Origin: CAVQBL01 sp963710715
Lineage (GTDB): Bacteria > Pseudomonadota > Gammaproteobacteria > DSM-16500
Assembly: GCA_963710715.1 (NCBI GenBank)
Contig: CAVQBL010000005.1
Location: forward strand, 1 to 64,000
Length of the DNA stretch: 64,000 bases
Direction: 5' to 3'
Below the pieces are notes generated by a model. It saw only the letters and a list, made by a program, of their open reading frames with translations, was not told the DNA's origin and did not search any database. Both the position numbers and the translations under genes were made by a program. Positions 54,087 to 63,698 of this stretch are shown here, piece after piece. How positions within the stretch are numbered: the first letter of the stretch is position 1; every line of letters starts with the position of its first letter.

Positions 54087-55205
54087 CTAAAATTTCATAT
54101 CTTCAAAAAATTTTTTCACCTTATTAAACCATGAACTCGATTTTGGACTATGTTTATTATTCGCAGACATGGTTTTTTCAAACTGCTTGTAATAATTCTT
54201 TTTGTTTTGCGTTAAATTAACAGGTGTTTCAACTGTGACTTTACACATTAAATCACCCTGTCGCACCACCGCGAACCGATGGCACTCCCATGCCTTTAAT
54301 ACGAAACACTTTACCCGATTGTGTTTCAGCAGGAATTTTTAATTTAACCCGCCCATTCAAAGTTGGCACATCTAATTCACCGCCTAATGCCGCGGTCACA
54401 AAACTAATGGGCACTTCACAATGTAAATTGTTACCATCTCGCTCAAAAATTGCATGTTGTTTAACACTGATTTGAACATAAAGATCACCTGGCATGCACC
54501 TGCTTCACCTGCTTCACCTTCTCCACTCAAACGAATTCGATCACCCGTATCAACACCCGGGGGAATTTTAACAGATAATTTTTTAGTTTGTTTACGTCGA
54601 CCTTTGCCACGACAACTTAGGCAAGGATCTAATAATCACTTGACCTTTACCACGACAAGTAGGACAAGTTTGTTGCACAGAAAAAAATCCTTGCTGCATG
54701 CGTACTTGCCCATAGCCACCGCAATCTTGACAAGTGACAGGAGATGCGCCTTTACGTGCACCACTGCCATGACATTCTGCGCAAGCAATCAGTGTAGGAA
54801 TGGTAATTTCAACTGTTTTACCAAACACAGCATTTTCCAGAGTAATTTCGAGATTATAACGTAAATCTGCGCCACGCTGCGGGCCGCCGCGTCCACCACC
54901 AAAAATATCACCGAAGATATCACCAAAAATATCACTGAAATTCATTCCGCCCATGACCAGCAGCGCCACCAAAACCACCTGCTCCTTGTGCAGCATGACC
55001 AAATTGATCATAGGCAGCTCGTTTACGGCTATCAGAAAGCACTTCGTAAGCTTCTTTATTTCTTTAAATTTTTCTTCAGATACTTTATCGTTAGGATTAC
55101 GATCAGGATGATGCTTCATCGCTAAGCGACGATAGGCTTTTTTAATTTCTTCTTCGCTGGCATTACGCGAAACACCTAAAATTTCGTAATAATCTCGTTT
55201 TGCAT
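54087..55205 (-). pseudogene. dnaJ: dnaJ, Hsp40 co-chaperone, frame-disrupted
   Basis: DnaJ stimulates DnaK. The J domain (DYYEILGVSRNASEEEIKKA…HHPDRN with HPD) is in one frame. The Gly/Phe region (SDIFGDIFGDIFGGG) and zinc-finger repeats CAECHGSG, CQDCGGYG and CPTCRGKG follow, then the C-terminal peptide-binding domains. The start appears to have lost one G (ATGCAAAACG for ATGGCAAAACG at 55205). Other shifts lie near 55060, 54620, 54500 and 54260. Total length (373 codons) is normal. Confidence 0.9.
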
Positions 55206-55226
55206 GATTAATCTTACATTTATACT

Positions 55227-55313
55227 CATTAGAGCCATGTGCTTTACATGGCGAAGCAATCGGAATTGCAACATTCTCTGAGCTTCGTCGCAAAAAGCGC
55301 TCCTCGCATGACG
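55227..55313. repeat. REP/MITE-like palindromic repeat with small deletions
   Basis: This copy lies between dnaJ and dnaK. It matches the 63597-63697 copy (GAGCCATGTGCTTTTACATG), but with bases missing in several places (CTCGCATGACG for CTCGCAATGACG). The non-coding repeat thus shows the same indel noise as the neighbouring genes. Confidence 0.8.
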
Positions 55314-55317
55314 ACTA

Positions 55318-57269
55318 TTACTGTTTCTTATCGTCTTTCACTTCTTCAAACTCAGCATCAACTACATTATCACCTTTTTGCCCAGACTGCTTGTTCTTGC
55401 TGCGGCTTGTCCTTGTTGCGCGCTGCCTGCTTGTTGCTTGACCTTGACGCATAAAACGTTCTGCCATTTTAGCAGAAGCATCGGTCAATTCTTTAGTCTT
55501 TGCTTCAATTAAATCTTTATCATTGCCTTTCATCGCTTCTTTTAATGCTTCAATTGCATGTTCAATCGCTTGACGTTCATCAGCAGAAACTTTATCGCCT
55601 GCTTCTTTCATTGATTTTGTAACAGCATGAATCATGTTATCTGCTTGATTACGTGCAGTCACCAATTCATGGAATTTATGATCTTCTGCAGCATGTGCTT
55701 CAGCATCTTTCACCATTTTTTTAATTTCTGCTTCCGATAAACCACTGGATGCTTTAATCACAATAGATTGTGCTTTACCTGTTGCTTTATCTTTTGCTGA
55801 CACATGCAAAATACCATTCGCATCGATATCAAATGTCACTTCAATTTGCGGCATACCACGTGGTGCAGGTGGAATATCAGTTAAATCAAATCGACCTAAT
55901 GATTTATTCGCAGAAGCCATTTCACGTTCGCCTTGCAATACATGAACGGTCACTGCAGTTTGATTATCTGCTGCTGTTGAAAAGACTTGTGCTGCTTTGG
56001 TTGGAATCGTGGTGTTTTTTTCGATGAGTTTAGTCATCACACCACCCATGGTTTCGATACCTAAGGAAAGCGGTGTCACATCTAACAATAATACATCTTT
56101 AACTGCACCAGAAAGCACAGCACCTTGAATCGCCGCACCAACAGCAACTGCTTCATCAGGATTAACATCTTTACGTGGTTCTTTGCCAAAGAATTTCTTC
56201 ACTGTTTCTTGCACCAGTGGCATACGTGTTTGACCACCGACTAAAATCACATCTTCAATTTCACCCACATACAAGCCCGCATCTTTAATCGCAATTTTGC
56301 AAGGCTCAATGGTACGTTGAACTAAATCTTCAACCAAAGATTCCAATTTAGCACGTGTCATTTTAATATTTAAATGTTTAGGACCACTGGCATCTGCAGT
56401 AATATAAGGCAAATTAACTTCCGTTTGCTGCGTTGAAGAAAATTCAATTTTGGCTTTTTCTGCAGCTTCTTTTAAGACGTTGCAATGCTAATGGATCATT
56501 ACGTAAATCAATGCCAGATGCTTTTTTAAATTCATCAATCAGATAATTAATGATACGTATGATCAAAATCTTCACCGCCTAAGAAAGTATCACCATTGGT
56601 TGATAACACTTCAAATTGATGTTCGCCATCAACTTCAGCAATTTCAATAATGGAAATATCAAATGTACCACCACCCAAATCATATACAGCAATTTTGCGA
56701 TCGCCTGGTTTTTTATCCATACCAAATGCAAGCGCTGCTGCGGTTGGTTCATTGATAATACGTTTAACTTCAAGACCAGCAATACGGCCAGCATCTTTGG
56801 TTGCTTGACGTTGTGAATCATTAAAATAAGCAGGAACAGTAATAACAGCTTCTGTGACTGCATGACCCAAATAATCTTCTGCGGTTTTTTTCATCTTCAT
56901 TAAGACTTGAGCAGAAACTTGTTGTGGTGCAATTTTTTATTACCCAATACTTCAACCCAAGCATCGCCATTGTCAGCACGAATAATTTTGTAAGGAACGA
57001 TTTCTTTATCTTTGCGAACGACTTCTTCGTCATAACGACGGCCAATAAGACGTTTGACGCATAAATAGTATTAGTTGGATTTGTCACCGCTTGGCGTTTT
57101 GCGGGCTGCCCAACAAGAATTTCATCATTTATCGAGATAAGCAACGATGGAAGGTGTTGTGCGATCGCCTTCCGCAGTTTTCAATCACGCGAACTTTATC
57201 GCCTTCCATGATTGCGACACAGGAATTGGTCGTACCTAAGTCAATGCCAATGATTTTACTTGTAGCCAT
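55318..57269 (-). pseudogene. dnaK: dnaK, Hsp70 chaperone, frame-disrupted
   Basis: DnaK is the main Hsp70. ATG 57269 begins MATSKIIGIDLGTTNSCVAI. Resolved breaks are an extra T near 57174, an extra A near 57128, a lost G near 57060 and two extra A near 56935. From 56900 to 56547 runs VPAYFNDSQRQATKDAGRIAG and YDLGGGTFDISI; from 56412 to 55318 runs the rest, including VLLLDVTPLSLGIETMGG and the EEVKDD C-terminus. Length (about 650 codons) is normal. It lies between grpE and dnaJ in the usual order. The shifts are dense near the N-terminus and absent from the last 365 codons. Confidence 0.93.
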
Positions 57270-57328
57270 GTTTATTCTCCAAAAATTCAGTTATCTAATT
57301 CTATATATGGGGTTATTTATTGTGTTTT

Positions 57329-57931
57329 TCAACTGCCTGCTTTTGCTACTATAACTAAAGCAGGTCTTATCAAGCGCTTATTTAATAAGTAGCCTTTTTG
57401 CAGTACTGATATAACCGTCCCGGGCTTAACCTTGGGATCTACTTGCGTAGAGACTGCTTGATGCAATTCTGGGTTAAAAGCCTCTCCGACTGGATTAATT
57501 TGATCCACTCCAAATTTCTCCATCGCCGTAGCAAACATTTTCAATGTAAGATTTACGCCACCTAACAAACTGCCTTCTCCTGAATCTTCATCAGTATGCG
57601 TATCAATAGCACGCTCAAGACTATCGATAATTGGCAGTAATTCATTAACAAATTTTTCTAATCCAAACTTATGTGCACTCGCTATATCAAGCTCAGCGCG
57701 ACGCCGCATGTTTTGCATCTCAGCTTGTGTACGCAGTGCTTTTTCTCGTTGTTGGTCAGCCTCTGCTTCAGCTTTATTTAATTTGTCGAGTAACTCATCA
57801 TATGACTCATGCGTTAATCGTTGCTCGTTTGCAAACTCATCCACTAATTCTTCTTCAGGCTTTTCAGCGATGAATCTATTTTTAAGTGAAGCCGTGCTAC
57901 CGGCTTTATCTTTTTTATCTTCAGATGACAT
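57329..57931 (-). CDS. grpE: Nucleotide-exchange factor GrpE
   Basis: GrpE releases ADP from DnaK. The intact 200-residue protein has a long coiled coil (about 40-90, EAEADQQREKALRTQAEMQN). The family signature MRRRAELDIASAHKFGLEKF follows, then the beta domain with NPELHQAVS and GYLLNKRLIRPALVIV. It is 59 nt upstream of dnaK. A heat-shock promoter is not obvious by eye. Confidence 0.95.
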   Translation of the reverse strand: MSSEDKKDKAGSTASLKNRFIAEKPEEELVDEFANEQRLTHESYDELLDKLNKAEAEADQQREKALRTQAEMQNMRRRAELDIASAHKFGLEKFVNELLPIIDSLERAIDTHTDEDSGEGSLLGGVNLTLKMFATAMEKFGVDQINPVGEAFNPELHQAVSTQVDPKVKPGTVISVLQKGYLLNKRLIRPALVIVAKAGS

Positions 57932-58002
57932 TTATGTATCTCCTGCGGTTATACAAGATATGGGGATTCTGCTCTCTAGATTCAAGAGAAAACTAGATAA
58001 AT

Positions 58003-58036
58003 AAAAAAGCCTAGTTGTTGGTGAGCAACCAGGCTT
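58003..58036 (-). terminator. Rho-independent terminator of the outer-membrane gene at 58069
   Basis: The minus strand forms AAGCCTGGTTG / CAACTAGGCTT, followed by TTTTTT (complement 58003-58008). A-rich flanks on the other side could make it work both ways. Confidence 0.85.
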
Positions 58037-58068
58037 TAAAAAAAGTTTTTAGAATTTTAATTATAAGC

Positions 58069-59370
58069 TTACGTATTATTTATAATTTCAACAGTAACTG
58101 ACGTAGATGCAGATCCGCATGCGTTAGTAGCTGTAATAACAACTGGAATTATGTTAGTTCCGGCGGCATGATCAATGACTGTTACGACTCCCGCTGGAGT
58201 TACTGTGATTATTGCAGTTGAGTTTGTCGACGTAGCAGTGAAAGTCAGACCTGATCCAGGGGAGAAGCTAGGCCCAGCATTAAGTACTACTGGAGCTCCT
58301 ATTGAGGGAGCCGGAGGAGGAATCGTTGATATAAGCAGAGGCGCTGACCCCGGTGGGCAAACAACAGGAGGCACAACAGGATCAAACTCAACTCTCTCAT
58401 CCGTTATAGCTAACACTTGTGGCATATGCACTGCTGGATCCGCTGTCCATGCCAAGAAATCGTCTGGGCTTGGTCGTGGCAACATACCTTCGCCTTTTAG
58501 ATCGCCTTTCAAGCTGACGCGTGGTGCTGGTGCAATAGGTTCCATAATGTAATTAAAGTTAAGGCCTACATTCCAAGTATCGGGTAATGCTTCTTTTCCA
58601 ACAACATAACCACCAAACAACCCAACTACCCAATTACCAAAAAATGGCACATTACTCCATGAAACGTTGCCTTGATAATCATTGAATGGCTTGCGTACCG
58701 CAGCAGATACACCTACACCTACGCAATCTGTTATTGCTTGACCTAATCGAATTGTGCCACCAAAACCGGTTGCATCATTACGAGTATTGTATCGAGTGTT
58801 ATATCTCACATTATCATAGTTGAGATCCGCACCTACTACACCACCTTGCCAAGGTTGGATGGTAAACCCTGGGCTGACTCCTTTTGCATTTGATCCTGCA
58901 ATGCGTCTGAAATCAGTAAAGGCGAAGAGCACGCCTTGTTTAGTGACGAATCCATGGCGTTCTTCTAATGTTTTACTGTTTGCATGCGAATAATACGCGC
59001 TTAAATCAATTTGTGGCTTATAGTTGCATCCCAGGAATTCATATTGATAATCTGCACCAATCGCTCCCTGATTTACCCATTGCCGCGTATCGCCTGTAAA
59101 AAATGAGTAACCAATCTTTTGCCATAACCATTCTGCTGTCAGTTTGACACGTTGGTTATCCACTATTCTCCAACCCAGTGTACCGCCAACGCGATAATCT
59201 CTCACACCCACTTCACCCGCTACGGAATAAGCAGTTGACTCAGTAATTGGCGCTGTAAAACCGCCTCTGACTGTGGGGCCTAAAAACGTGGTGGGATTAC
59301 CTGCAGATATCGTGCTAAGGCATAGCAACATACTGCTAAGTGCCAGTAATAATTTTGAAATCTTTTTCAT
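58069..59370 (-). CDS. Outer-membrane beta-barrel protein with C-terminal Ig-like domain (paralogue 1)
   Basis: The 433-residue protein starts at ATG 59370 (Shine-Dalgarno GGAGG); the frame upstream begins with TTG. A 23-residue signal peptide ends TISA|GNP. Residues 25-290 are alternating amphipathic strands typical of a barrel (GGFTAPITESTAYSVAGEVG, GVGVSAAVRKPFNDYQGNV). A linker and a Pro/Thr/Val-rich domain follow (about 345-433, LTFTATSTNSTAIITVTPAG, TATNACGSAS), resembling a bacterial Ig-like fold. Barrel first and Ig last recalls inverse autotransporters (intimin type) in miniature, but this is inference. It is nearly identical to the next gene in the barrel. Confidence 0.8.
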   Translation of the reverse strand: MKKISKLLLALSSMLLCLSTISAGNPTTFLGPTVRGGFTAPITESTAYSVAGEVGVRDYRVGGTLGWRIVDNQRVKLTAEWLWQKIGYSFFTGDTRQWVNQGAIGADYQYEFLGCNYKPQIDLSAYYSHANSKTLEERHGFVTKQGVLFAFTDFRRIAGSNAKGVSPGFTIQPWQGGVVGADLNYDNVRYNTRYNTRNDATGFGGTIRLGQAITDCVGVGVSAAVRKPFNDYQGNVSWSNVPFFGNWVVGLFGGYVVGKEALPDTWNVGLNFNYIMEPIAPAPRVSLKGDLKGEGMLPRPSPDDFLAWTADPAVHMPQVLAITDERVEFDPVVPPVVCPPGSAPLLISTIPPPAPSIGAPVVLNAGPSFSPGSGLTFTATSTNSTAIITVTPAGVVTVIDHAAGTNIIPVVITATNACGSASTSVTVEIINNT

Positions 59371-59483
59371 CAACTGCCTCCGTGCATTTTTGTTTGCGAA
59401 GAATCTAAAGCTTAGATTAAAGCAGGCAACAGTATAGATTATCCATTTATGGAAAACAACTTATACAAAAATTTGCTAGCAAT

Positions 59484-59517
59484 AAAAAAGCCTAGTTGCT
59501 TATTAGCAACTAGGCTT
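59484..59517 (-). terminator. Rho-independent terminator of the outer-membrane gene at 59564
   Basis: Perfect 12-bp stem AAGCCTAGTTGC / GCAACTAGGCTT with a 6-nt loop, followed on the minus strand by TTTTTT. It is nearly the same terminator as at 58003-58036, so it was duplicated along with the gene. Confidence 0.88.
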
Positions 59518-59563
59518 TCTGTTTCGCATTTATTATCTCAAATAAGAGAAGATTTTTCTATGC

Positions 59564-60856
59564 TTAAGTGATACCCCTAAAAGTTACAGTAACTGGACCT
59601 ATTGCTGAACCGCATGAATTTGTAGCTGTTATTGTAACTGGAACCGTTCTAAAAGCAATCGTAGGAACTGTGACAGTTACAACCCCGCTAGGAGTAACCG
59701 TAACAGTTACACCAGGGGCAGTCGTTGTAGCTGTAAAAGTCAAGTTACTACCACTAAAGTGAGACGCAACATTAAAAGTTCCAACAAGTACCGTACCAAA
59801 AGCCTGAGTAGGAATCGTTGACGTAAGCAGAGGCGCCGACCCCGGTGGGCAAAGAACAGGAACAGGATCAAGCTCAACTCTCTCATCCGTTATAGCTAAC
59901 ACTTGTGGCATATGCACTGCTGGATCTGCCGTCCATGCCAAGAAATCGTCTGGGCTTGGTCGTGGCAACATACCTTCGCCTTTTAGATCGCCTTTCAAGC
60001 TGACGCGTGCTGCAGGTGCAATAGGTTCCATAATGTAATTAAAGTTAAGACCTACATTCCAAGTATTGGGTAATGCTTCTTTTCCAACAACATAACCACC
60101 AAACAACCCAACTACCCAATTACCAAAAAACGGCACATTACTCCATGAAACATTGCCTTGATAATCATTGAATGGCTTGCGTACCGCAGCAGATACACCT
60201 ACACCTACGCAATCTGTTATTGCTTGGCCCAATCGAATAGTGCCACCAAAACCGGTTGCATCGTTACGAGTATTGTAGCGCGTGTTATATCTCACATTAT
60301 CATAATTGAGATCCACGCCCACTACGCCACCCATCCAAGGCTGAACGGTGACTCCTGGGCTAACTCCTACTGCATTTGATCCTGCAATGCGTCTGAAATC
60401 AGTAAAGTTGAAAACTGTTCCATTAATCACTGTTGTTCCAGTACGAGTACTTAGTGTTTTACTGTTTGCATGCGAATAATATGCGCTTAAATCAATTTGT
60501 GGCTTATAGTTGCATCCAAGGAATTCGTATTGATAATCTGCACCAATCGCTCCTTGATTTACCCATTGGCGGGTATCACCTGTAAAAAATGAATAACCAA
60601 TCTTTTGCCATAAATATTCGGCTGTCAGTTTTATGCGTTGGTTATCCACTATTCTCCAACCCAGTGTACCGCCGACACGATAATCTCTCACACCCACTTC
60701 ACCCGCTACGGAATAAGCAGTTGACTCAGTAATTGGCGCTGTAAAACCGCCTCTGACTGTGGGGCCTACAAATGTGGTGGGATTACCTGCAGATATCGTG
60801 CTAAGACATAGCAACATACTGCAAAATGCGAGTAATAATTTTGAAATCTTTTTCAT
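59564..60856 (-). CDS. Outer-membrane beta-barrel protein with C-terminal Ig-like domain (paralogue 2)
   Basis: This is a 430-residue tandem paralogue. ATG 60856 is preceded by GGAGG and gives a normal signal peptide; the longer frame from 60940 is rejected. The barrel part is almost the same as paralogue 1, but one exposed loop differs (near residue 140, LSTRTGTTVINGTVF against LEERHGFVTKQGVLF). The Ig-like tail diverges (NLTFTATTTAPGVTVTVTPS). Conserved barrel with variable loop and tail suggests surface selection or gene conversion. The inverse-autotransporter-like reading is tentative. Confidence 0.8.
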   Translation of the reverse strand: MKKISKLLLAFCSMLLCLSTISAGNPTTFVGPTVRGGFTAPITESTAYSVAGEVGVRDYRVGGTLGWRIVDNQRIKLTAEYLWQKIGYSFFTGDTRQWVNQGAIGADYQYEFLGCNYKPQIDLSAYYSHANSKTLSTRTGTTVINGTVFNFTDFRRIAGSNAVGVSPGVTVQPWMGGVVGVDLNYDNVRYNTRYNTRNDATGFGGTIRLGQAITDCVGVGVSAAVRKPFNDYQGNVSWSNVPFFGNWVVGLFGGYVVGKEALPNTWNVGLNFNYIMEPIAPAARVSLKGDLKGEGMLPRPSPDDFLAWTADPAVHMPQVLAITDERVELDPVPVLCPPGSAPLLTSTIPTQAFGTVLVGTFNVASHFSGSNLTFTATTTAPGVTVTVTPSGVVTVTVPTIAFRTVPVTITATNSCGSAIGPVTVTFRGIT

Positions 60857-61029
60857 CAACTGCCTCCATGCATTTTTGTCTATAGTTAAAGAATAATAAA
60901 AAATCGCAGGTAGTATAAGATAAGCATTTATTGAAAGCAATCACCGTTAATCCACTTAAGAAAACCTATGGTGCTATCGATAAAGATAACTTACACTTTC
61001 ATTTAACTCTCTAGGCGTTAGGAACCCAC

Positions 61030-61914
61030 ATGAGCAAGCCATTTAAAACCATTGGTATTATCGGCCGTGTTAAAACTTCGGGTGTGAAGGAAACACTTAA
61101 ATCACTCATTGATTATTTAAAAAGTTTAAAACAAAACATTATAATTGAAGCGGAAACTGCCGAATCCATAGAGGATGCAAGCTTAAAAACCTCCCCTCGC
61201 GACCAGCTGGGCCAGCATTGCGACTTAGTCATTGTGGTCGGTGGTGATGGCAGCATACTGAATGCTGTACACGCTATCATTGATGAATCTATTCCCGTCT
61301 TAGGCATTAACCGTGGCAGTCTTGGATTTTTGACAGATATCTTGCCAAGTGAGTTAGAAAAAATTAAAGATATTCTTCAAGGCAAATATACCTTAGAAAA
61401 ACGCTTTCTTTTAACCGCAACAGCTAAATTTCAAAATAATATAATTGGCCAAGACGATGCTTTAAATGAAGTAGCACTTATCCCGAGCACAGCTCCTCAT
61501 ATGAATGAATTTGAAATATATATTGATGATCAATTTGTCTGCAGCCTGTCTTCCGACGGCTTGATTATTGCAACACCCACTGGATCAACTGCTTATGCAT
61601 TATCGGGCGGCGGCCCTATTCTGCACCCCCAACTGGATGCCATTGTTCTTGTGCCAATTTGTCCGCATACTTTAAGTAATCGCCCCCTCGTTGTAGAAGG
61701 AAATCGGCTCATTAAAATTGTGATCTCGCCTGAAAATATAACCGCTCCACGTTTAAGTTGTGATGGTCGCGCTAATATTAATTGTAAGCTTGGCAGTTAT
61801 GTTGAAATCCGCAAAAAGAAAAAAACTCTACATCTCATTCACCCACTAGATTATAACTATTATGCAGCACTACGCAGTAAGCTGCATTGGGGAAAAAAAC
61901 TTACTACAGGATAA
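61030..61914 (+). CDS. nadK: NAD kinase
   Basis: NadK phosphorylates NAD to NADP. The GGDG motif (VIVVGGDGSILNAVH, about 72-86) is followed by GINRGSLGFLTDI. The NDE-type motif is altered to DDALNEVAL, and the second glycine-rich stretch is SDGLIIATPTGSTAYALSGGGP. All are diagnostic in 294 residues. It is followed by recN after 6 nt, an order common in gammaproteobacteria. Confidence 0.95.
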   Translation: MSKPFKTIGIIGRVKTSGVKETLKSLIDYLKSLKQNIIIEAETAESIEDASLKTSPRDQLGQHCDLVIVVGGDGSILNAVHAIIDESIPVLGINRGSLGFLTDILPSELEKIKDILQGKYTLEKRFLLTATAKFQNNIIGQDDALNEVALIPSTAPHMNEFEIYIDDQFVCSLSSDGLIIATPTGSTAYALSGGGPILHPQLDAIVLVPICPHTLSNRPLVVEGNRLIKIVISPENITAPRLSCDGRANINCKLGSYVEIRKKKKTLHLIHPLDYNYYAALRSKLHWGKKLTTG

Positions 61915-61920
61915 ATTTTT

Positions 61921-63588
61921 ATGCTGACACAAATTCACATCAGCAATTTAGCTACCATACAAGAAATTAAATTAGATGTTTTATCCGGCACTACAGTAAT
62001 CACGGGTGAAACCGGCGCGGGGAAATCCATTTTAATTGATGCAGTTGAATTAGCACTGGGTGGACGCGCAACTGCAGATGTCGTGCGTCATGGGCAAGAC
62101 AAAACAGATATCAGTCTTTGCTTCGATATCAAATCATTGCCTGAAGCACGCGCCTGGTTAAAAAAATATGATTTAGATAATGAAAATGAATGTATTATTA
62201 GACGTTCAATACACAAAGATGGACGTTCACGTAGTTATATCAATGGAATGCCAACCACATTACAACCCTTACGCGAACTCAGTGATTTGTTAATTAATAT
62301 TCATGGCCAGCATGAACATCAATCTTTACTTAAAACGGATACACAACGCGACATGCTCGATCGATTTGCAGGACATCAAGATTTAGCTGACAAAGTATAT
62401 GCACTTGCAGAAGATTGGCAAAAACTAACCACTGAAATAACTGAGTTACGCGCACTCAGAGCAGATCGCACAGCACGCAACGAACTTTTAAAATTTCAAC
62501 TGCAAGAATTGGAAACATTACATTTACAACAAGATGAATTTCAAATGTTGGATTTGGAGCATAAACAACTTGCGCATGCAGGCGAGCTACTCGAAAATAT
62601 TAATCATGCTCTAGCCCATTTAACCGATGAAGAAAATCACAATGCATTGAGCGCTCTTAATCAAGCTTTACGCTCACTGGAAACTGTTTTGAATGTCGAC
62701 CCTAAAATTGCAACTTGGATTGAATCCATTAAAAATGCAATCGTTCATGTGAGTGACGCAGAAAGTGACTTACGCCGCTATCTTGATGGAGTTGATTTAG
62801 ATCCAGAGCGCTTGCAATGGGTGGAACAAAGAATTGGAACACTCTTCGATACGGCGCGTAAACATAAAATTGCTCCACAAGAATTATTTGAATTACAACA
62901 AAAAATTGCTGCAGAACTTTCTGAATTAGAAACCAGTGATGAACGTTTAGAAAAACTACAACAACAACTTTCCACGATTGAAAAAAATTATTCTGATGTG
63001 GCTCACAAACTCAGCAAAAGTCGTGAGAAAGCTGCAAAAAAACTTGAACCAGAAATTACGCAAACGATCCAAGAACTTTCTTTACCCCATGGACAATTTT
63101 ATATTCAACTTATTCAAGAAGAAAAATTTTCTGTTTCCACTCATGGTTTAGAAAAAATTATTTTTCAAATTAAAACGAATGCGGGCCAAGCCATGCAACC
63201 TTTAGCAAAAATTGCGTCAGGTGGAGAATTATCACGCATTAGTCTCGCAATTCACATGGCGACTGCTGGACAACACACTATCCCTACTCTCGTCTTTGAC
63301 GAAGTCGACGTTGGCATTGGTGGAGGTACCGCAGAAAAAGTGGGAAAAATCTTACGCCGTCTAGGCCAAACCCACCAACTCCTTTGCATTACTCATCAAC
63401 CACAAGTTGCGGCTCAAGGTGAGAATCATTTGCTGGTAGAAAAAATTCAGGAAAAAAACGCGACTTATTCTCAGATACGACATCTCAATCAACAAGAAAA
63501 AATGAATGAAATTGCACGCATGTTGGGTGGCGTCGAAATTACGAAAAAAACGTTGGAGCATGCGAGAGAAATGGTGGAGAAGGTGTGA
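61921..63588 (+). CDS. recN: DNA repair ATPase RecN
   Basis: RecN is an SMC-like protein for double-strand-break repair. Walker A is GETGAGKSILIDAVELALGG (residues 28-47). The ABC signature is ASGGELSRISLAIH and Walker B TLVFDEVDVGIGGG, near the C-terminus. A long coiled coil lies between (about 160-370). The length of 555 is normal. It is the second gene of the nadK-recN unit. Confidence 0.95.
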   Translation: MLTQIHISNLATIQEIKLDVLSGTTVITGETGAGKSILIDAVELALGGRATADVVRHGQDKTDISLCFDIKSLPEARAWLKKYDLDNENECIIRRSIHKDGRSRSYINGMPTTLQPLRELSDLLINIHGQHEHQSLLKTDTQRDMLDRFAGHQDLADKVYALAEDWQKLTTEITELRALRADRTARNELLKFQLQELETLHLQQDEFQMLDLEHKQLAHAGELLENINHALAHLTDEENHNALSALNQALRSLETVLNVDPKIATWIESIKNAIVHVSDAESDLRRYLDGVDLDPERLQWVEQRIGTLFDTARKHKIAPQELFELQQKIAAELSELETSDERLEKLQQQLSTIEKNYSDVAHKLSKSREKAAKKLEPEITQTIQELSLPHGQFYIQLIQEEKFSVSTHGLEKIIFQIKTNAGQAMQPLAKIASGGELSRISLAIHMATAGQHTIPTLVFDEVDVGIGGGTAEKVGKILRRLGQTHQLLCITHQPQVAAQGENHLLVEKIQEKNATYSQIRHLNQQEKMNEIARMLGGVEITKKTLEHAREMVEKV

Positions 63589-63596
63589 CTTGTGTG

Positions 63597-63697
63597 TCAT
63601 TGCGAGCCATGTGCTTTTTACATGGCGAAGCAATCCAGGGGAACGTTTCTATGTCGCCTGGATTGCTTCGTCGCAAAGAGCGCTCCTCGCAATGACG
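63597..63697. repeat. REP/MITE-like palindromic repeat, full copy
   Basis: It starts GTCATTGCGAGCCATGTGC and ends GCTCCTCGCAATGACG, filling the recN-fur gap. Its left stem (CCATGTGC…TACATGGC) matches the 55227-55313 copy. Confidence 0.92.
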
Positions 63698-63698
63698 G

